In this document: positions 31,076 to 38,679 of the stretch, piece by piece
How positions within the stretch are numbered: the stretch's first letter is position 1
How the letters are laid out: each line of letters opens with the position of its first letter
DNA from: Micromonospora siamensis
Lineage (GTDB): Bacteria > Actinomycetota > Actinomycetes > Mycobacteriales > Micromonosporaceae
Assembly (NCBI RefSeq): GCF_900090305.1
Contig: NZ_LT607751.1
Span: forward strand, 4,464,001 to 4,528,000
Length of the DNA stretch: 64,000 bases
Reading direction: 5' to 3'
The notes under the pieces: model-generated
Database searches by the model: none
Told to the model about the DNA's origin: nothing
The model's input: the letters and a program-made list of their open reading frames with translations, nothing else
Made by a program: the position numbers and the translations under genes

Positions 31076-31166
31076 GAGGGCGAGCCATTATCTCGACGGC
31101 AGAAAGGCCGTCGTCGGTCCGGTGCCGGCCCGGCGGGCGGGGTGCGGGCCGTGGCAGACTCGCCCC

Positions 31167-31619
31167 GTGCGGATCAGTCAGGCGAACCCGGACGACGTCG
31201 CGGACCTGGCCCGGCTGTTGTGGTTGGACACCCTCGGCGAGCAACCGGCACAGCTGTCCGTTGACGCATTCGCGGCGGATCTCGCGAAGTGGTGGGCCGC
31301 TCACCAGGATTCGCACGTGGCGTTCGTCGCCCGGCTCCTCCGGCCGGAGATCGTCGGTATGGCCTGGGTCGCGCTGCTGCCTCGCGTCCCGAGACCTGGA
31401 GCGACGGGTCGGCTGTCCGCGGACATCCAGAGCGTCTTCGTCATGCCGAGCCAGCGAGGCCAGGGGGTCGGCTCGGCGCTCGTGGAGGCCGCCGCGGAGC
31501 ATGCGACACGTCTCGGGGCCCTTCGTGTCACGGTCCGTTCCGGCCGCAGGGCGGTGCCGGTCTACCGACGGCTGGGATTCGAGTCGTCCCGACAGCTCCT
31601 GCAGCGACCGGCCGACTAG
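31167..31619 (+). CDS. GNAT-family N-acetyltransferase
   Basis: A 150-residue cytosolic acetyltransferase. The acetyl-CoA binding motif A is clear: DIQSVFVMPSQRGQGVGSALVEAA (V-x-x-x-x-R-G-x-G-x-G/A), followed by the C-terminal VPVYRRLGFESSR typical of GNATs. The GTG at 31167 is chosen because the fold begins at VRISQANPDDVADLARLLW; the frame is open further upstream but has no protein-like content there. The acceptor substrate is unknown. Possible roles include self-resistance by acetylation, but nothing here ties it to either cluster. Confidence 0.8.
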   Translation: MRISQANPDDVADLARLLWLDTLGEQPAQLSVDAFAADLAKWWAAHQDSHVAFVARLLRPEIVGMAWVALLPRVPRPGATGRLSADIQSVFVMPSQRGQGVGSALVEAAAEHATRLGALRVTVRSGRRAVPVYRRLGFESSRQLLQRPAD

Positions 31620-31752
31620 GGATGTCGACCGGTCGCGGGCCGGGCTCCGGGGCACCAGGGTCGTCCTCCTTGCCACCGCCGTCCTCGCGCTGGACCTCGC
31701 CACCGACCGGCCGCACCGGCACAGCCGACCGGCTCGCGTTCCACCCCGGCGG

Positions 31753-31923
31753 TCAGGAGCCGCTGCCGCCCACCGCCTCCCGGATCGACTCGGCGACCTC
31801 GTCCGGCCTCGACACCGCCATCGCGTGCGAGGCGCCCGCGACCTCCGCTGACGCCACCCGGCACCGGGTACGCGCCGCCGACGTCGCGACCGTCGTGGGA
31901 ACCGACCGCAGGGCATCGGCCAT
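31753..31923 (-). pseudogene. C-terminal remnant of an alpha/beta-hydrolase
   Basis: Read on the minus strand, the 57 codons from 31923 to the TGA at 31755-31753 end in EVAGASHAMAVSRPDEVAES, followed by a short tail. This is the usual end of alpha/beta-hydrolase-fold proteins: the catalytic His in GASH, then the last helix. The rest of the hydrolase is missing; upstream on this strand the DNA becomes the promoter and coding region of the divergent phosphopantetheinyl transferase. I interpret it as a truncated relic left by a rearrangement. The remainder of the 336-bp gap between 31620 and 31955 holds no other gene that I can see. Confidence 0.6.
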
Positions 31924-31942
31924 TGTCGACGTTGCCAGTGGT

Positions 31943-31948
31943 TACGCT
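31943..31948 (+). promoter_or_regulatory. Candidate -10 element for a leaderless phosphopantetheinyl transferase transcript
   Basis: TACGCT fits the TANNNT consensus and ends 7 bases before the ATG at 31956. Actinobacterial leaderless transcripts typically show this spacing, and no Shine-Dalgarno is present before the ATG. A partial -35 (TTGTCG, 31923-31928) lies 14 bp upstream, shorter than ideal. Confidence 0.4.
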
Positions 31949-31955
31949 AAGGCCC

Positions 31956-32786
31956 ATGCGGGACACCGTGCGGCTGTGGATCCTGCCGGCCGTCCTGGAC
32001 CCGGACGAGCTGGACCGGTGTCGGGCGGTGCTCGACCCGGCCGAACGGGCCCGCGCCACGGCCCTCGGGCACCCGTCGTCGCGCCACCGCTTCACCGTCG
32101 CGCACGGCGCGCTTCGCCTGTTGGTCGGGGCGCTGGTGGACGCACCTCCCGAGGACCTGGCCTGGACCGAGGGCCGGTACGGCAAGCCGACCACGACCGG
32201 ACCGGCGGCCGGGCTGCACACCAGCCTGTCGTACTCCGGTGATCTGGTCGCGATCGCCGTGAGCGTTGGCCGGACGGTCGGGGTCGACCTCCAGCATCCG
32301 ACGCCGGGCCGGGATCCGGCGGACCTCGCCGCGCGGTTCTTCCACCCGAGCGAGGTCCGACACGTTGCCGCCGGGGGCGACCTGTCCACCCGCCAGGCGC
32401 GGTTCACCCGGCTGTGGACCCGCAAGGAGGCGGTCGTCAAGGCGGCCGGAGTCCGCCTCCGTCCGTACCTCGCGCTGCCGGTGCACCGCGGTGACGTCGT
32501 GGCCGTCGGGCCGGCCGGCCCGCACCGGCTCACCGACGTGGCCACCTCCGGCGCGTTCCGGGTCGCGGTCGCGCTGGTCGGTACGGCGCCGTACACCGTG
32601 CGGTGCGGCACCGGTCGACGACTCACCGACGCCGTCGCCGTGGTCGCCTCGACGTCGTCGCGTGACCACGAGGGCCGGCCAGCGGTCCCGGGCCGGTCGG
32701 CTCACCGCCACCGAACTGCGCGACGCGCTGGCGACGGCGGAGCCGCCACCGGCGACGAGGATTCCTCCATCGACAGAGGGCCTTGA
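31956..32786 (+). CDS. Sfp-type 4'-phosphopantetheinyl transferase
   Basis: A 276-residue enzyme that converts apo carrier proteins to holo form by transferring phosphopantetheine from CoA to the conserved Ser. Diagnostic motifs are present in order: RHRFTVAHGALR, LSYSGDLVAIAVS, VGVDLQ (the Mg-binding GVD motif, with Gln where Glu is frequent) and FTRLWTRKEAVVKAAGVRL (the W-x-x-KEA motif). The last 45 residues are a Ser/Arg-rich extension without family similarity. It can serve the carrier domains of both NRPS blocks, and no other such enzyme is in the window. The start at 31956 is preferred over the in-frame TTG at 31923 because of the -10 placed 7 bases ahead. Confidence 0.9.
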   Translation: MRDTVRLWILPAVLDPDELDRCRAVLDPAERARATALGHPSSRHRFTVAHGALRLLVGALVDAPPEDLAWTEGRYGKPTTTGPAAGLHTSLSYSGDLVAIAVSVGRTVGVDLQHPTPGRDPADLAARFFHPSEVRHVAAGGDLSTRQARFTRLWTRKEAVVKAAGVRLRPYLALPVHRGDVVAVGPAGPHRLTDVATSGAFRVAVALVGTAPYTVRCGTGRRLTDAVAVVASTSSRDHEGRPAVPGRSAHRHRTARRAGDGGAATGDEDSSIDRGP

Positions 32787-32812
32787 CAGCCGATGAATAG
32801 CTCCAGTTAGAT
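32783..32812 (+). promoter_or_regulatory. Candidate promoter of the secreted-protein gene
   Basis: A consensus -35 TTGACA (32783-32788) is followed after 18 bp by TTAGAT (32807-32812). The -35 overlaps the end of the phosphopantetheinyl transferase gene. The following gene starts about 57 bp downstream, so this would be a housekeeping-sigma promoter with a short leader. Confidence 0.5.
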
Positions 32813-32820
32813 GCTCCTGC

Positions 32821-32840
32821 GGTGGAATGTCCACTCCACC
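32821..32840. promoter_or_regulatory. Overlapping inverted repeats between promoter and start of the secreted-protein gene
   Basis: The segment contains GTGGA-ATG-TCCAC nested with GGTGGA...TCCACC, directly after the candidate -10 element. Positioned at the likely transcription start, it could be an operator or form a small 5'-leader hairpin. An in-frame ATG inside it (32827) has its purine-rich motif abutting the codon and is unlikely to be the start. Confidence 0.35.
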
Positions 32841-32868
32841 CGCACAATTCATTCTCATGGGGGCATTT

Positions 32869-33828
32869 GTGCTGAAGAGCATGCTCAAAAAAGGTGCGGC
32901 TCGTGCCGCCTTATTCGCACTGGCGCTGACGGCCGGTGTGATGGCGGCGCCCACGGCGGCCAGCGCCGCCTACTACAACACCTACAGCACCGTCGCGACG
33001 CTCGGCAATGCCAACGGCTGCTACTCGGCGCAGGGATTCGGTGTCGGTTCCACCTACGCCTATTCGGTGAAGGTCAACAGTGACGACACCAAGGCGGTCG
33101 TCTACCGCACCAACATGAGCGACGAGTCCACCACGCTCATGGCCAACGGGGACAACGGGACCACCTACACCACCGCGCTGGGCCACGCCAACGACGTGGC
33201 GCTGCACTCGAACGACGGCAACTACTACATGTTCGTCGTCACGATGGAGGCCGGCAGCGCGAGTCTCGTGAAGCTGAGGTACGTGGGAACCACCTACTAC
33301 AAGGTGGGCAGCTACGCGATCACCTACGGTGGCGCGAACAAGGCGATGACCGGCGTGAAGATCACCGGTAAGGACGCCAGCAACATCTACTTCCTCTTCA
33401 AGAACGGTCGGACCTTCTACCGGGGCTCACTGCCGTTGACCGCGACCAGCGGCACGATCAACACCACCTACGGCTTCTACGTGAATATCGAGAACGCCCT
33501 GGTGAACGGCAGCACCATCGGCAACATCACGTCGTATTCCACCCAGGGGATCGGCTACCACAACAACACGTTGTACTACCCGCTGACCTACAGCAACGTC
33601 AGTGTCGTGCTCGTCTACCGAAATGTTTCGGCCGCCTCGGGGACGATCTACGCCGACAACGGCCTGTCCTTCCGGATCACCTCGAGCGCGTATTCCGACC
33701 TTTTCGAGATCGAGGGGCTCGGCGTCGCCAACGGTGACAAGCTCTGGTTCAACACCAACCGGCGGGCGAACCCCGACGACACCACCAGCGACGGGGTGCA
33801 CTACTTCAACGACTACAGCGCCGTCTGA
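32869..33828 (+). CDS. Secreted Tyr/Asn/Thr-rich protein of unknown function
   Basis: A 319-residue protein with a clear Sec signal peptide: a KSMLKKGAAR n-region, hydrophobic AALFALALTAGVMA and a likely cut after AASA before AYYN. The mature part is rich in Tyr, Thr, Ser, Asn and Gly, has a single Cys (NANGCYS) and short alternating hydrophobic strands, suggesting a beta-rich extracellular domain; I do not recognise the family. GTG at 32869 is chosen because GGGGG lies 5-6 bases upstream; ATGs at 32827, 32857 and 32881 are alternatives. The signal sequence contains a TTA codon (32911-32913), rare in such genomes and often a marker of bldA-dependent expression. Base composition is less GC-extreme than its neighbours. 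A perfect palindrome follows the stop. Confidence 0.8.
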   Translation: MLKSMLKKGAARAALFALALTAGVMAAPTAASAAYYNTYSTVATLGNANGCYSAQGFGVGSTYAYSVKVNSDDTKAVVYRTNMSDESTTLMANGDNGTTYTTALGHANDVALHSNDGNYYMFVVTMEAGSASLVKLRYVGTTYYKVGSYAITYGGANKAMTGVKITGKDASNIYFLFKNGRTFYRGSLPLTATSGTINTTYGFYVNIENALVNGSTIGNITSYSTQGIGYHNNTLYYPLTYSNVSVVLVYRNVSAASGTIYADNGLSFRITSSAYSDLFEIEGLGVANGDKLWFNTNRRANPDDTTSDGVHYFNDYSAV

Positions 33829-33838
33829 CCTGGTGCCC

Positions 33839-33880
33839 CGCGGTCCCGGCCCGCCGCCGCGGCGGCGGGCCGGGACCGCG
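33839..33880. terminator. Perfect 42-bp palindrome, probable bidirectional terminator
   Basis: Two 21-bp arms (33839-33859 and 33860-33880) are exact reverse complements with no loop bases. It lies 11 bp after the secreted-protein stop, between convergent genes. The hairpin would be extremely stable in RNA. There is no U-tract, as is common for actinobacterial terminators. Confidence 0.8.
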
Positions 33881-33891
33881 GACGTGCCGTT

Positions 33892-33941
33892 GTGCGCCGA
33901 AGCGACGGCACCCGTCGAGGGTCCCCGCCGCTTCGGCGCAC
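33892..33941. terminator. Second inverted repeat at the convergent junction
   Basis: GTGCGCCGAAGCG (33892-33904) is exactly complementary to CGCTTCGGCGCAC (33929-33941), giving a 13-bp stem with a 24-base loop. It lies 13 bp beyond the stop of the radical SAM gene and likely ends the RiPP operon coming from the right, while the neighbouring 42-bp palindrome ends the leftward gene. Confidence 0.65.
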
Positions 33942-33954
33942 GGCGCGCCGCGGG

Positions 33955-36084
33955 TCAGGGAGTCGGCGCGGCCTGGTCCGGGATGCGGTGCCGGCGGACC
34001 AGCCGTTGCCCGATGAAGGTACGCCAGACGCGGTCGGCGACGGCCGGCTCGACGATCCAGAGCCGGCGCTGTGCCTCGGCGAGGGTGAGCGGGGCGGCGA
34101 AGAGATCGAGGAACAGCCGGCTGCTGCGGTTGAGCGCGAACACCTGGCCGTCGGCCCGCCGGAACAGGTGCCGGCCGGGCTGCAGCTCGCCGGAGCCGTC
34201 CGGGTCGTCCGAGCGGATCCGCCGGTACGCCTCCCAGAGCTGCTCGTCGTCGCGCTCCACGAAGGCGCCGTTGGCGAGGAACTCGGTGTCGTCGTCGGAG
34301 TCCAGCCGGACCCTGTCGTCGGCGAGCACGCCGCGCACCGCCGTGCCGTAGCGGTCGTGGTAGAAGAACGTGTGCGGGGTGTCGGTGCTGCCCAACCACG
34401 GCCGGTGGAAGTGCCCCGGGTTCAGGTCGGCCTTGGCCCGGGCGACGTCCTCGCGGGCGGCCTCGGTCACCGGCTCGTCGTAGCGGAGCATCCGGACGAT
34501 GTCCGAGCCCTCCACCGGGCGTACGTTGCTGATGCCGAACCGTTCCGGCTGCTTGGCCACGATGGCGCCCGGGGTCAGCATGAAGTCGCCGAGCCCGCCG
34601 AGGGTCCACAGGTCCGGGTTGTCGCGCAGGAAGGTGATGCTGTCCAGCGCCTCCTCCCGGGTCTCGGTGGGAAACCCGGTGAAGCCCATCATCTGCACGC
34701 CGATGTTCGCCTTGGTCATCGCGATCATGGTCCGGCGCACCTGCTCCGGTTTGGTGCCCTTGTCGATCAGGTCGAGGATGCGCTGGTTGCCGGACTCGAA
34801 GCCGACCGACACGGCCACGCAGCCGCTGCGCCGCAGCAGCTCGCAGCGCTCGTCCGACCAGTACTTCTCCAGCCGGATCTCGGCGCCCCACCGGAAGTCC
34901 AGCCCGCGCTCGACGACCTGCTCGGCGAAGCGCAGGATGGTCGCGGGCGCGAGCACGTCCACCGAGAAGTAGATGAACTTGGCGAACTTCGACAGCTCGG
35001 TGACGTCGGCGACCATCCGGCCCACGGTGTCCTGTCGCCACGGGCTGGTCGGCCCGTCGGTGTTCAGGCCGTAGTCGCAGAAGGTGCACTTGTTCCAGTA
35101 GCAGCCCCGGGTCGGCGAGTAGTAGACGAACCGCTCCGGGCTCAGGTAGAGGTCCCAGGGAAGGCCGGAGAAGTCCGGCAACGGCAGCTGCCCGAGGCGT
35201 TCGTAGCGCAGCGGCAACTGGCGCTGGCGACCGTAGCGCGGGTGCAGCCGGACGTTCGGGTGCCCGGCCGGCAGGGTGCCGGCGGCGACCGCGTCCAGGA
35301 GCTCCGCGTACGCGCTCTCCCCCTCGCCGACCACGATCGCGTCGAAGTCGCCCAGCACCTGGAAGACGTACTCGGGGCGGCTGGCGCACTTCCACACGTC
35401 GGAGACCTCGGTGCCGCCCCCGACCAGGAAGACGTCCGGGCAGGCCCGCCGGATGAGCTTGGCGATCCAGAGCGCGAACGGGAGCTGCCACTGGTAGGTG
35501 ACGCTGATCCCGACCACCCGGTGTCCCCCGGCGACCAGCCGAGGGATCAGCACGTCCTCGTAGTACGGCTGGAAGGGGCGGTTGAGCCGGCCGAGCAGCG
35601 CCTCGTCGGTCAGTGCGGCGACCGAGCCGATCGAGATCATCGGCGGCGGCTGGAGCCGGAAGCCGGCACGGAACTGGCCGGGGAAGCCGACCGCGCCGAG
35701 CGCGTCCATCCAGGAGATCACCCCCTCGACGGCATCCTGGTAGTGCCGGTAGTCGTAGAAGAGGCTCGGATCCTGCAACACGCCGATCGAGCGGCGCAGC
35801 CGCTGCGGGTCGGGCTCCGGCAGGCCGAGCAGGTTCGCCCGGGCCATCAGCGCGTCCGGTCCGCTGAGGTCGTCGGTCGAGCGCCGGGACAGCTCCCGGC
35901 ACAGCCACTCGTACGCGGCCGGGCTGTACGAGTGGTGGAACGCCTCGATGTTGGCGTCGATGATCTCCGCCGGCTGGTGCCCCTGGGCGCGGGCGTACGA
36001 GTCGAGGTAGTTCAGGGAGTGGTATCCCGAGGTGGGATCGGTCAGCGGAGGGTAGATCAGTGCCGCCTTCACCGTGCCGCTCAT
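33955..36084 (-). CDS. B12-binding-type radical SAM protein of the RiPP cluster
   Basis: A 709-residue enzyme. An N-terminal half (about 1-300) contains a Rossmann-like segment resembling cobalamin-binding domains (VVGISVTYQWQLPFALWIAKLI, VFLVGGGTEVSD, AIVVGEGESAYAELLDAV). The radical SAM core follows with RGCYWNKCTFCDYG, then GAEIRLEKYW, GFESGNQRILDLIDKGT and MGFTGFPTET. The cluster-binding cysteines are spaced C-x4-C-x2-C, one residue longer than the classical C-x3-C-x2-C; I checked this in the DNA. Such proteins commonly C-methylate unactivated carbons of RiPP cores. The open frame extends 84 codons further, but ATG at 36084 is where similarity begins. It is the last gene of the precursor-YcaO-TfuA run. 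It may act on the Val/Ala/Asn-rich core of the precursor at 38.7-39.1 kb. Confidence 0.88.
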   Translation of the reverse strand: MSGTVKAALIYPPLTDPTSGYHSLNYLDSYARAQGHQPAEIIDANIEAFHHSYSPAAYEWLCRELSRRSTDDLSGPDALMARANLLGLPEPDPQRLRRSIGVLQDPSLFYDYRHYQDAVEGVISWMDALGAVGFPGQFRAGFRLQPPPMISIGSVAALTDEALLGRLNRPFQPYYEDVLIPRLVAGGHRVVGISVTYQWQLPFALWIAKLIRRACPDVFLVGGGTEVSDVWKCASRPEYVFQVLGDFDAIVVGEGESAYAELLDAVAAGTLPAGHPNVRLHPRYGRQRQLPLRYERLGQLPLPDFSGLPWDLYLSPERFVYYSPTRGCYWNKCTFCDYGLNTDGPTSPWRQDTVGRMVADVTELSKFAKFIYFSVDVLAPATILRFAEQVVERGLDFRWGAEIRLEKYWSDERCELLRRSGCVAVSVGFESGNQRILDLIDKGTKPEQVRRTMIAMTKANIGVQMMGFTGFPTETREEALDSITFLRDNPDLWTLGGLGDFMLTPGAIVAKQPERFGISNVRPVEGSDIVRMLRYDEPVTEAAREDVARAKADLNPGHFHRPWLGSTDTPHTFFYHDRYGTAVRGVLADDRVRLDSDDDTEFLANGAFVERDDEQLWEAYRRIRSDDPDGSGELQPGRHLFRRADGQVFALNRSSRLFLDLFAAPLTLAEAQRRLWIVEPAVADRVWRTFIGQRLVRRHRIPDQAAPTP

Positions 36085-36094
36085 CGCCGCCTCC

Positions 36095-37492
36095 TCAGCC
36101 GACCCGGGCCGGTGCCCCGGCCGGGGTGTCCTCCTGCGCCACCACCGCCACCGCCGGCAGCCGCGGGGCGCCGAACGCCTTGACGTACGCCACCAGTGGT
36201 TCGGCGGCGAAACGGAACGCCGCCAGGTCGACGAAGCCCCGGTCCCACGCCGCCGCCTCCAGCCCGTCGGCGGCGCAGCCCCACAGCCGGGCGAAGCACG
36301 CGTCGACGACCTCGGTCCGGAAGTGCAGCCGGCCACCCGGCCGGCGGTGACCCGTCGTACGCGGGACGAGGGTCTCGTTCAACGACGCGGCGGTCGCCGC
36401 CACCTGCCGGGCCGCGTCGCACAGCTCGGGGGTGCGCAGCGGCGCCGCGACCATCCACAGCGCCAGGCTGCGGTACGGCGTCGTGCCGAAGGCCCGCACC
36501 AGCACCCGCAGCACCGCCTCGGTGTCGTCGAGCCCGCGTTCACCCTCGGTCAGCCACTCCCGCCCGCCGGGCGGCGCGACGCTCAGTCCACGGCGGTGGG
36601 CCGCCTCGACGGCGCGCTCCTCGACCGCCGGCTCGGCGAGGTCGACCTCGGCCAGCCCGGCCAGGACGCCGCGCCGGTGCCAGGCCGGCGCCTCAGGGTG
36701 CAGCAGCATCAGCACCGCCGCGACGTCCCGTTCGCTGACCCAGTGCCCGCCGGCCGTCGACCCGGCGAACCGGGCCCGCCAGCTGTCGAGGAAGCGGGTG
36801 TGCAGGTTGTCGATGGGCTGGTCGCCGGCGTGCGCCGGGCACAGTTCGGGATCGTCGTCGGCCGCCATGGTCAGCAGCAGCCGGGCATCGACGGTCTTGG
36901 CGTCGAAGGGGTCGTGGCGGTGCCAGGCGAGGAACCGCTGCACCGCCCCGGCCGCCCCGGGCGGCGCGGTGCGCTCCAGCGCCTGGTAGGACCGCCGCCG
37001 GAACGGCAACTCCCGGCAGTGTTCCAGCAGCAGGTCGGCCTCACCGGCGTCGAGGACCCCGGCGTCGACGGCCCGGCGCAGGGCCACCCGGACGTTCACC
37101 AGCGGCTCGCTGAGCGCGCGGTGGCCGTACTCGGCGGGCCCGTGCACGACCGCCACCTCGTCGTCGCCGGTGACCACCCCGTCGCGGTAGAGCCGGAACA
37201 CCTCGCCCACCCCGCGCATCCCGAACGGCCACAGCTCGGCGGCGCGCAGCGCGCCCATGCTGCCCGCGCCGGCGACGGTCACGCCCCGGTCGAGCAGGTC
37301 GAGGATCTCCCGGTGCCGTACCGGCGGGTGCTGGAGGAAGAAACCGTCGACGATCAGCACCCGGTCGCCGGGGCCGACGTCGAGGCGGAGCAGGTCGCCG
37401 TGCGCCACCGGGGGCAGCACCACCGCATCGGGCAGCAGCCGGTCGACCTCGTCCGTGGGCAGGCTCGGGCCGATGAACACGACGTCAGTCAC
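36095..37492 (-). CDS. TfuA-like protein
   Basis: A 465-residue protein whose N-terminal about 200 residues carry TfuA-family features: FIGPSLPTDEV, VDGFFLQHPPVRHREIL, the signature GVTVAGAGSMGALRAAEL, FGMRGVGEVFRLY and GDDEVAVVHGP. TfuA proteins partner YcaO enzymes in backbone thioamide formation, for example thioviridamide-type RiPPs and thioglycine in methyl-CoM reductase, probably by handling the sulfur donor. The remaining about 260 residues are an additional helical region I cannot assign, so the protein is longer than minimal TfuAs. The GTG start at 37492 lies inside the end of the YcaO gene (8-bp overlap), strongly implying joint translation. Confidence 0.88.
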   Translation of the reverse strand: MTDVVFIGPSLPTDEVDRLLPDAVVLPPVAHGDLLRLDVGPGDRVLIVDGFFLQHPPVRHREILDLLDRGVTVAGAGSMGALRAAELWPFGMRGVGEVFRLYRDGVVTGDDEVAVVHGPAEYGHRALSEPLVNVRVALRRAVDAGVLDAGEADLLLEHCRELPFRRRSYQALERTAPPGAAGAVQRFLAWHRHDPFDAKTVDARLLLTMAADDDPELCPAHAGDQPIDNLHTRFLDSWRARFAGSTAGGHWVSERDVAAVLMLLHPEAPAWHRRGVLAGLAEVDLAEPAVEERAVEAAHRRGLSVAPPGGREWLTEGERGLDDTEAVLRVLVRAFGTTPYRSLALWMVAAPLRTPELCDAARQVAATAASLNETLVPRTTGHRRPGGRLHFRTEVVDACFARLWGCAADGLEAAAWDRGFVDLAAFRFAAEPLVAYVKAFGAPRLPAVAVVAQEDTPAGAPARVG

Positions 37493-38651
37493 GGGGCACT
37501 CCCGGTCGGGTGCTCAGGGCCCGCTCGTCGAACATGCGCAGGCCGGGGGCGAAGACCTTGCTCACCGCAATGCCGATGTCGTCGTGGGTCAGGTCGACGG
37601 CGAACGGCTCGACCCCGGTGATCCGCTGTACCCGGGTGGCCAGCTCGCGCAGCACCTGGCCGACGTCTCCGGCGGGCGGCGGGTCCCGGCGGACCGGCCC
37701 GAGCGGCCGGTCCACGGTGGGCGGCGGCACCGGCGGCGCGGCGACGTCGTGGTACGCCGTGGCGTCGATGTCGTCGCGCGCCCCGGAGACCATGACCAGG
37801 CGCGACTGCGCCGCCTCGGACATGGCCCGACCGACGGCGATCTCCGGATCCACGTGGCAGCCGAACCCACCGAAGGTCACGGGCAGGTCGGGCGACCAGA
37901 TCGATGCGGCGTAGCAGGGCACGCCGACGGCGTTGGTGATGTCGCAGACCTCTACCCAGCAGCCGGCCCGCAGCAGCGCCTCGTGCACGGTGCGGGTCAT
38001 CGCGTTGGTGGCGGTGGCCGGGTCGGTGTAGGTGCGCGCGTCCAGCGGCGAGGTGCAGTACGGCGCGATGCAGTCGCGCTCGACCACCTCCAGCAGGGCG
38101 TGCAGGCTCGCCTCGGCGAACGTGTTCCCGGTGGCCAGACCGTTGCTGCTGGGGGTGAAGAGGGCGCGGTCCCAGCCCCGCCGGACGGTGAAGTCGAGTT
38201 CGATGGTGCCCCGGGGCACCAGGCACGGCTCACCGGTCACCAGGCCGCGGCCGGCCACCCAGTCGAGCTGGACGGCCGGGGTCAGCGGGGACCGCTCCGC
38301 CAGGTGCAGCCACCGGACGTCGTACGGCAGGTCGAGCGCCTCGGCCGGGGACCGGACGACGGTCCCCGGCCGAAGGTTCTCGGCGTGCCAGGACTCGATG
38401 CTCTCCATGACCGCGCTGACCCGGGACTGCGTCGCCGTGGCGCCGGTGCCGACACTCACCGCCATGGTGGCGCCGACGGGACGGTAGGCGACGTGCACCG
38501 GCAGACCGATCTCGTCGAGTCGGGTGATGTCGGCGACCCGGGTGATCCGGAACCGCTCGAGCATCCCGCCGACCCGTTCCCAGGTCTGCTCCACGGTGGC
38601 CGTCCGGTAGGTGCCGGAACGGAACGCGATGGTCTCGGTCGTGTCAGTCAT
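37485..38651 (-). CDS. YcaO-domain protein, stand-alone (TfuA-partner type)
   Basis: A 388-residue YcaO enzyme that would use ATP to activate a backbone amide of the precursor. ATP-binding elements are visible: GTGATATQSRVSAVMESIESWHAEN (E-x-x-E-x-x region), SSNGLATGNTFAEASLHALLEVVERD (E-x-x-x-E/R region) and DPEIAVGRAMSEAAQSRL. It has no fused E1-like partner and no Pro-rich C terminus, unlike azoline-forming YcaOs, and it is directly coupled to a TfuA gene. That combination is the hallmark of thioamide-forming systems. It starts 28 bp downstream of the first precursor gene, so precursor, YcaO, TfuA and radical SAM form one transcription unit. Confidence 0.92.
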   Translation of the reverse strand: MTDTTETIAFRSGTYRTATVEQTWERVGGMLERFRITRVADITRLDEIGLPVHVAYRPVGATMAVSVGTGATATQSRVSAVMESIESWHAENLRPGTVVRSPAEALDLPYDVRWLHLAERSPLTPAVQLDWVAGRGLVTGEPCLVPRGTIELDFTVRRGWDRALFTPSSNGLATGNTFAEASLHALLEVVERDCIAPYCTSPLDARTYTDPATATNAMTRTVHEALLRAGCWVEVCDITNAVGVPCYAASIWSPDLPVTFGGFGCHVDPEIAVGRAMSEAAQSRLVMVSGARDDIDATAYHDVAAPPVPPPTVDRPLGPVRRDPPPAGDVGQVLRELATRVQRITGVEPFAVDLTHDDIGIAVSKVFAPGLRMFDERALSTRPGVPRD

Positions 38652-38679
38652 CGAGGCTCCCGGCTGGGGTTGGGGGAAC

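Noticed and set aside
27654..31916. Minus-strand open frame of about 1420 codons crossing several genes
   Set aside because: Low-complexity Arg/Gly/Pro translation overlapping well-supported genes on both strands.
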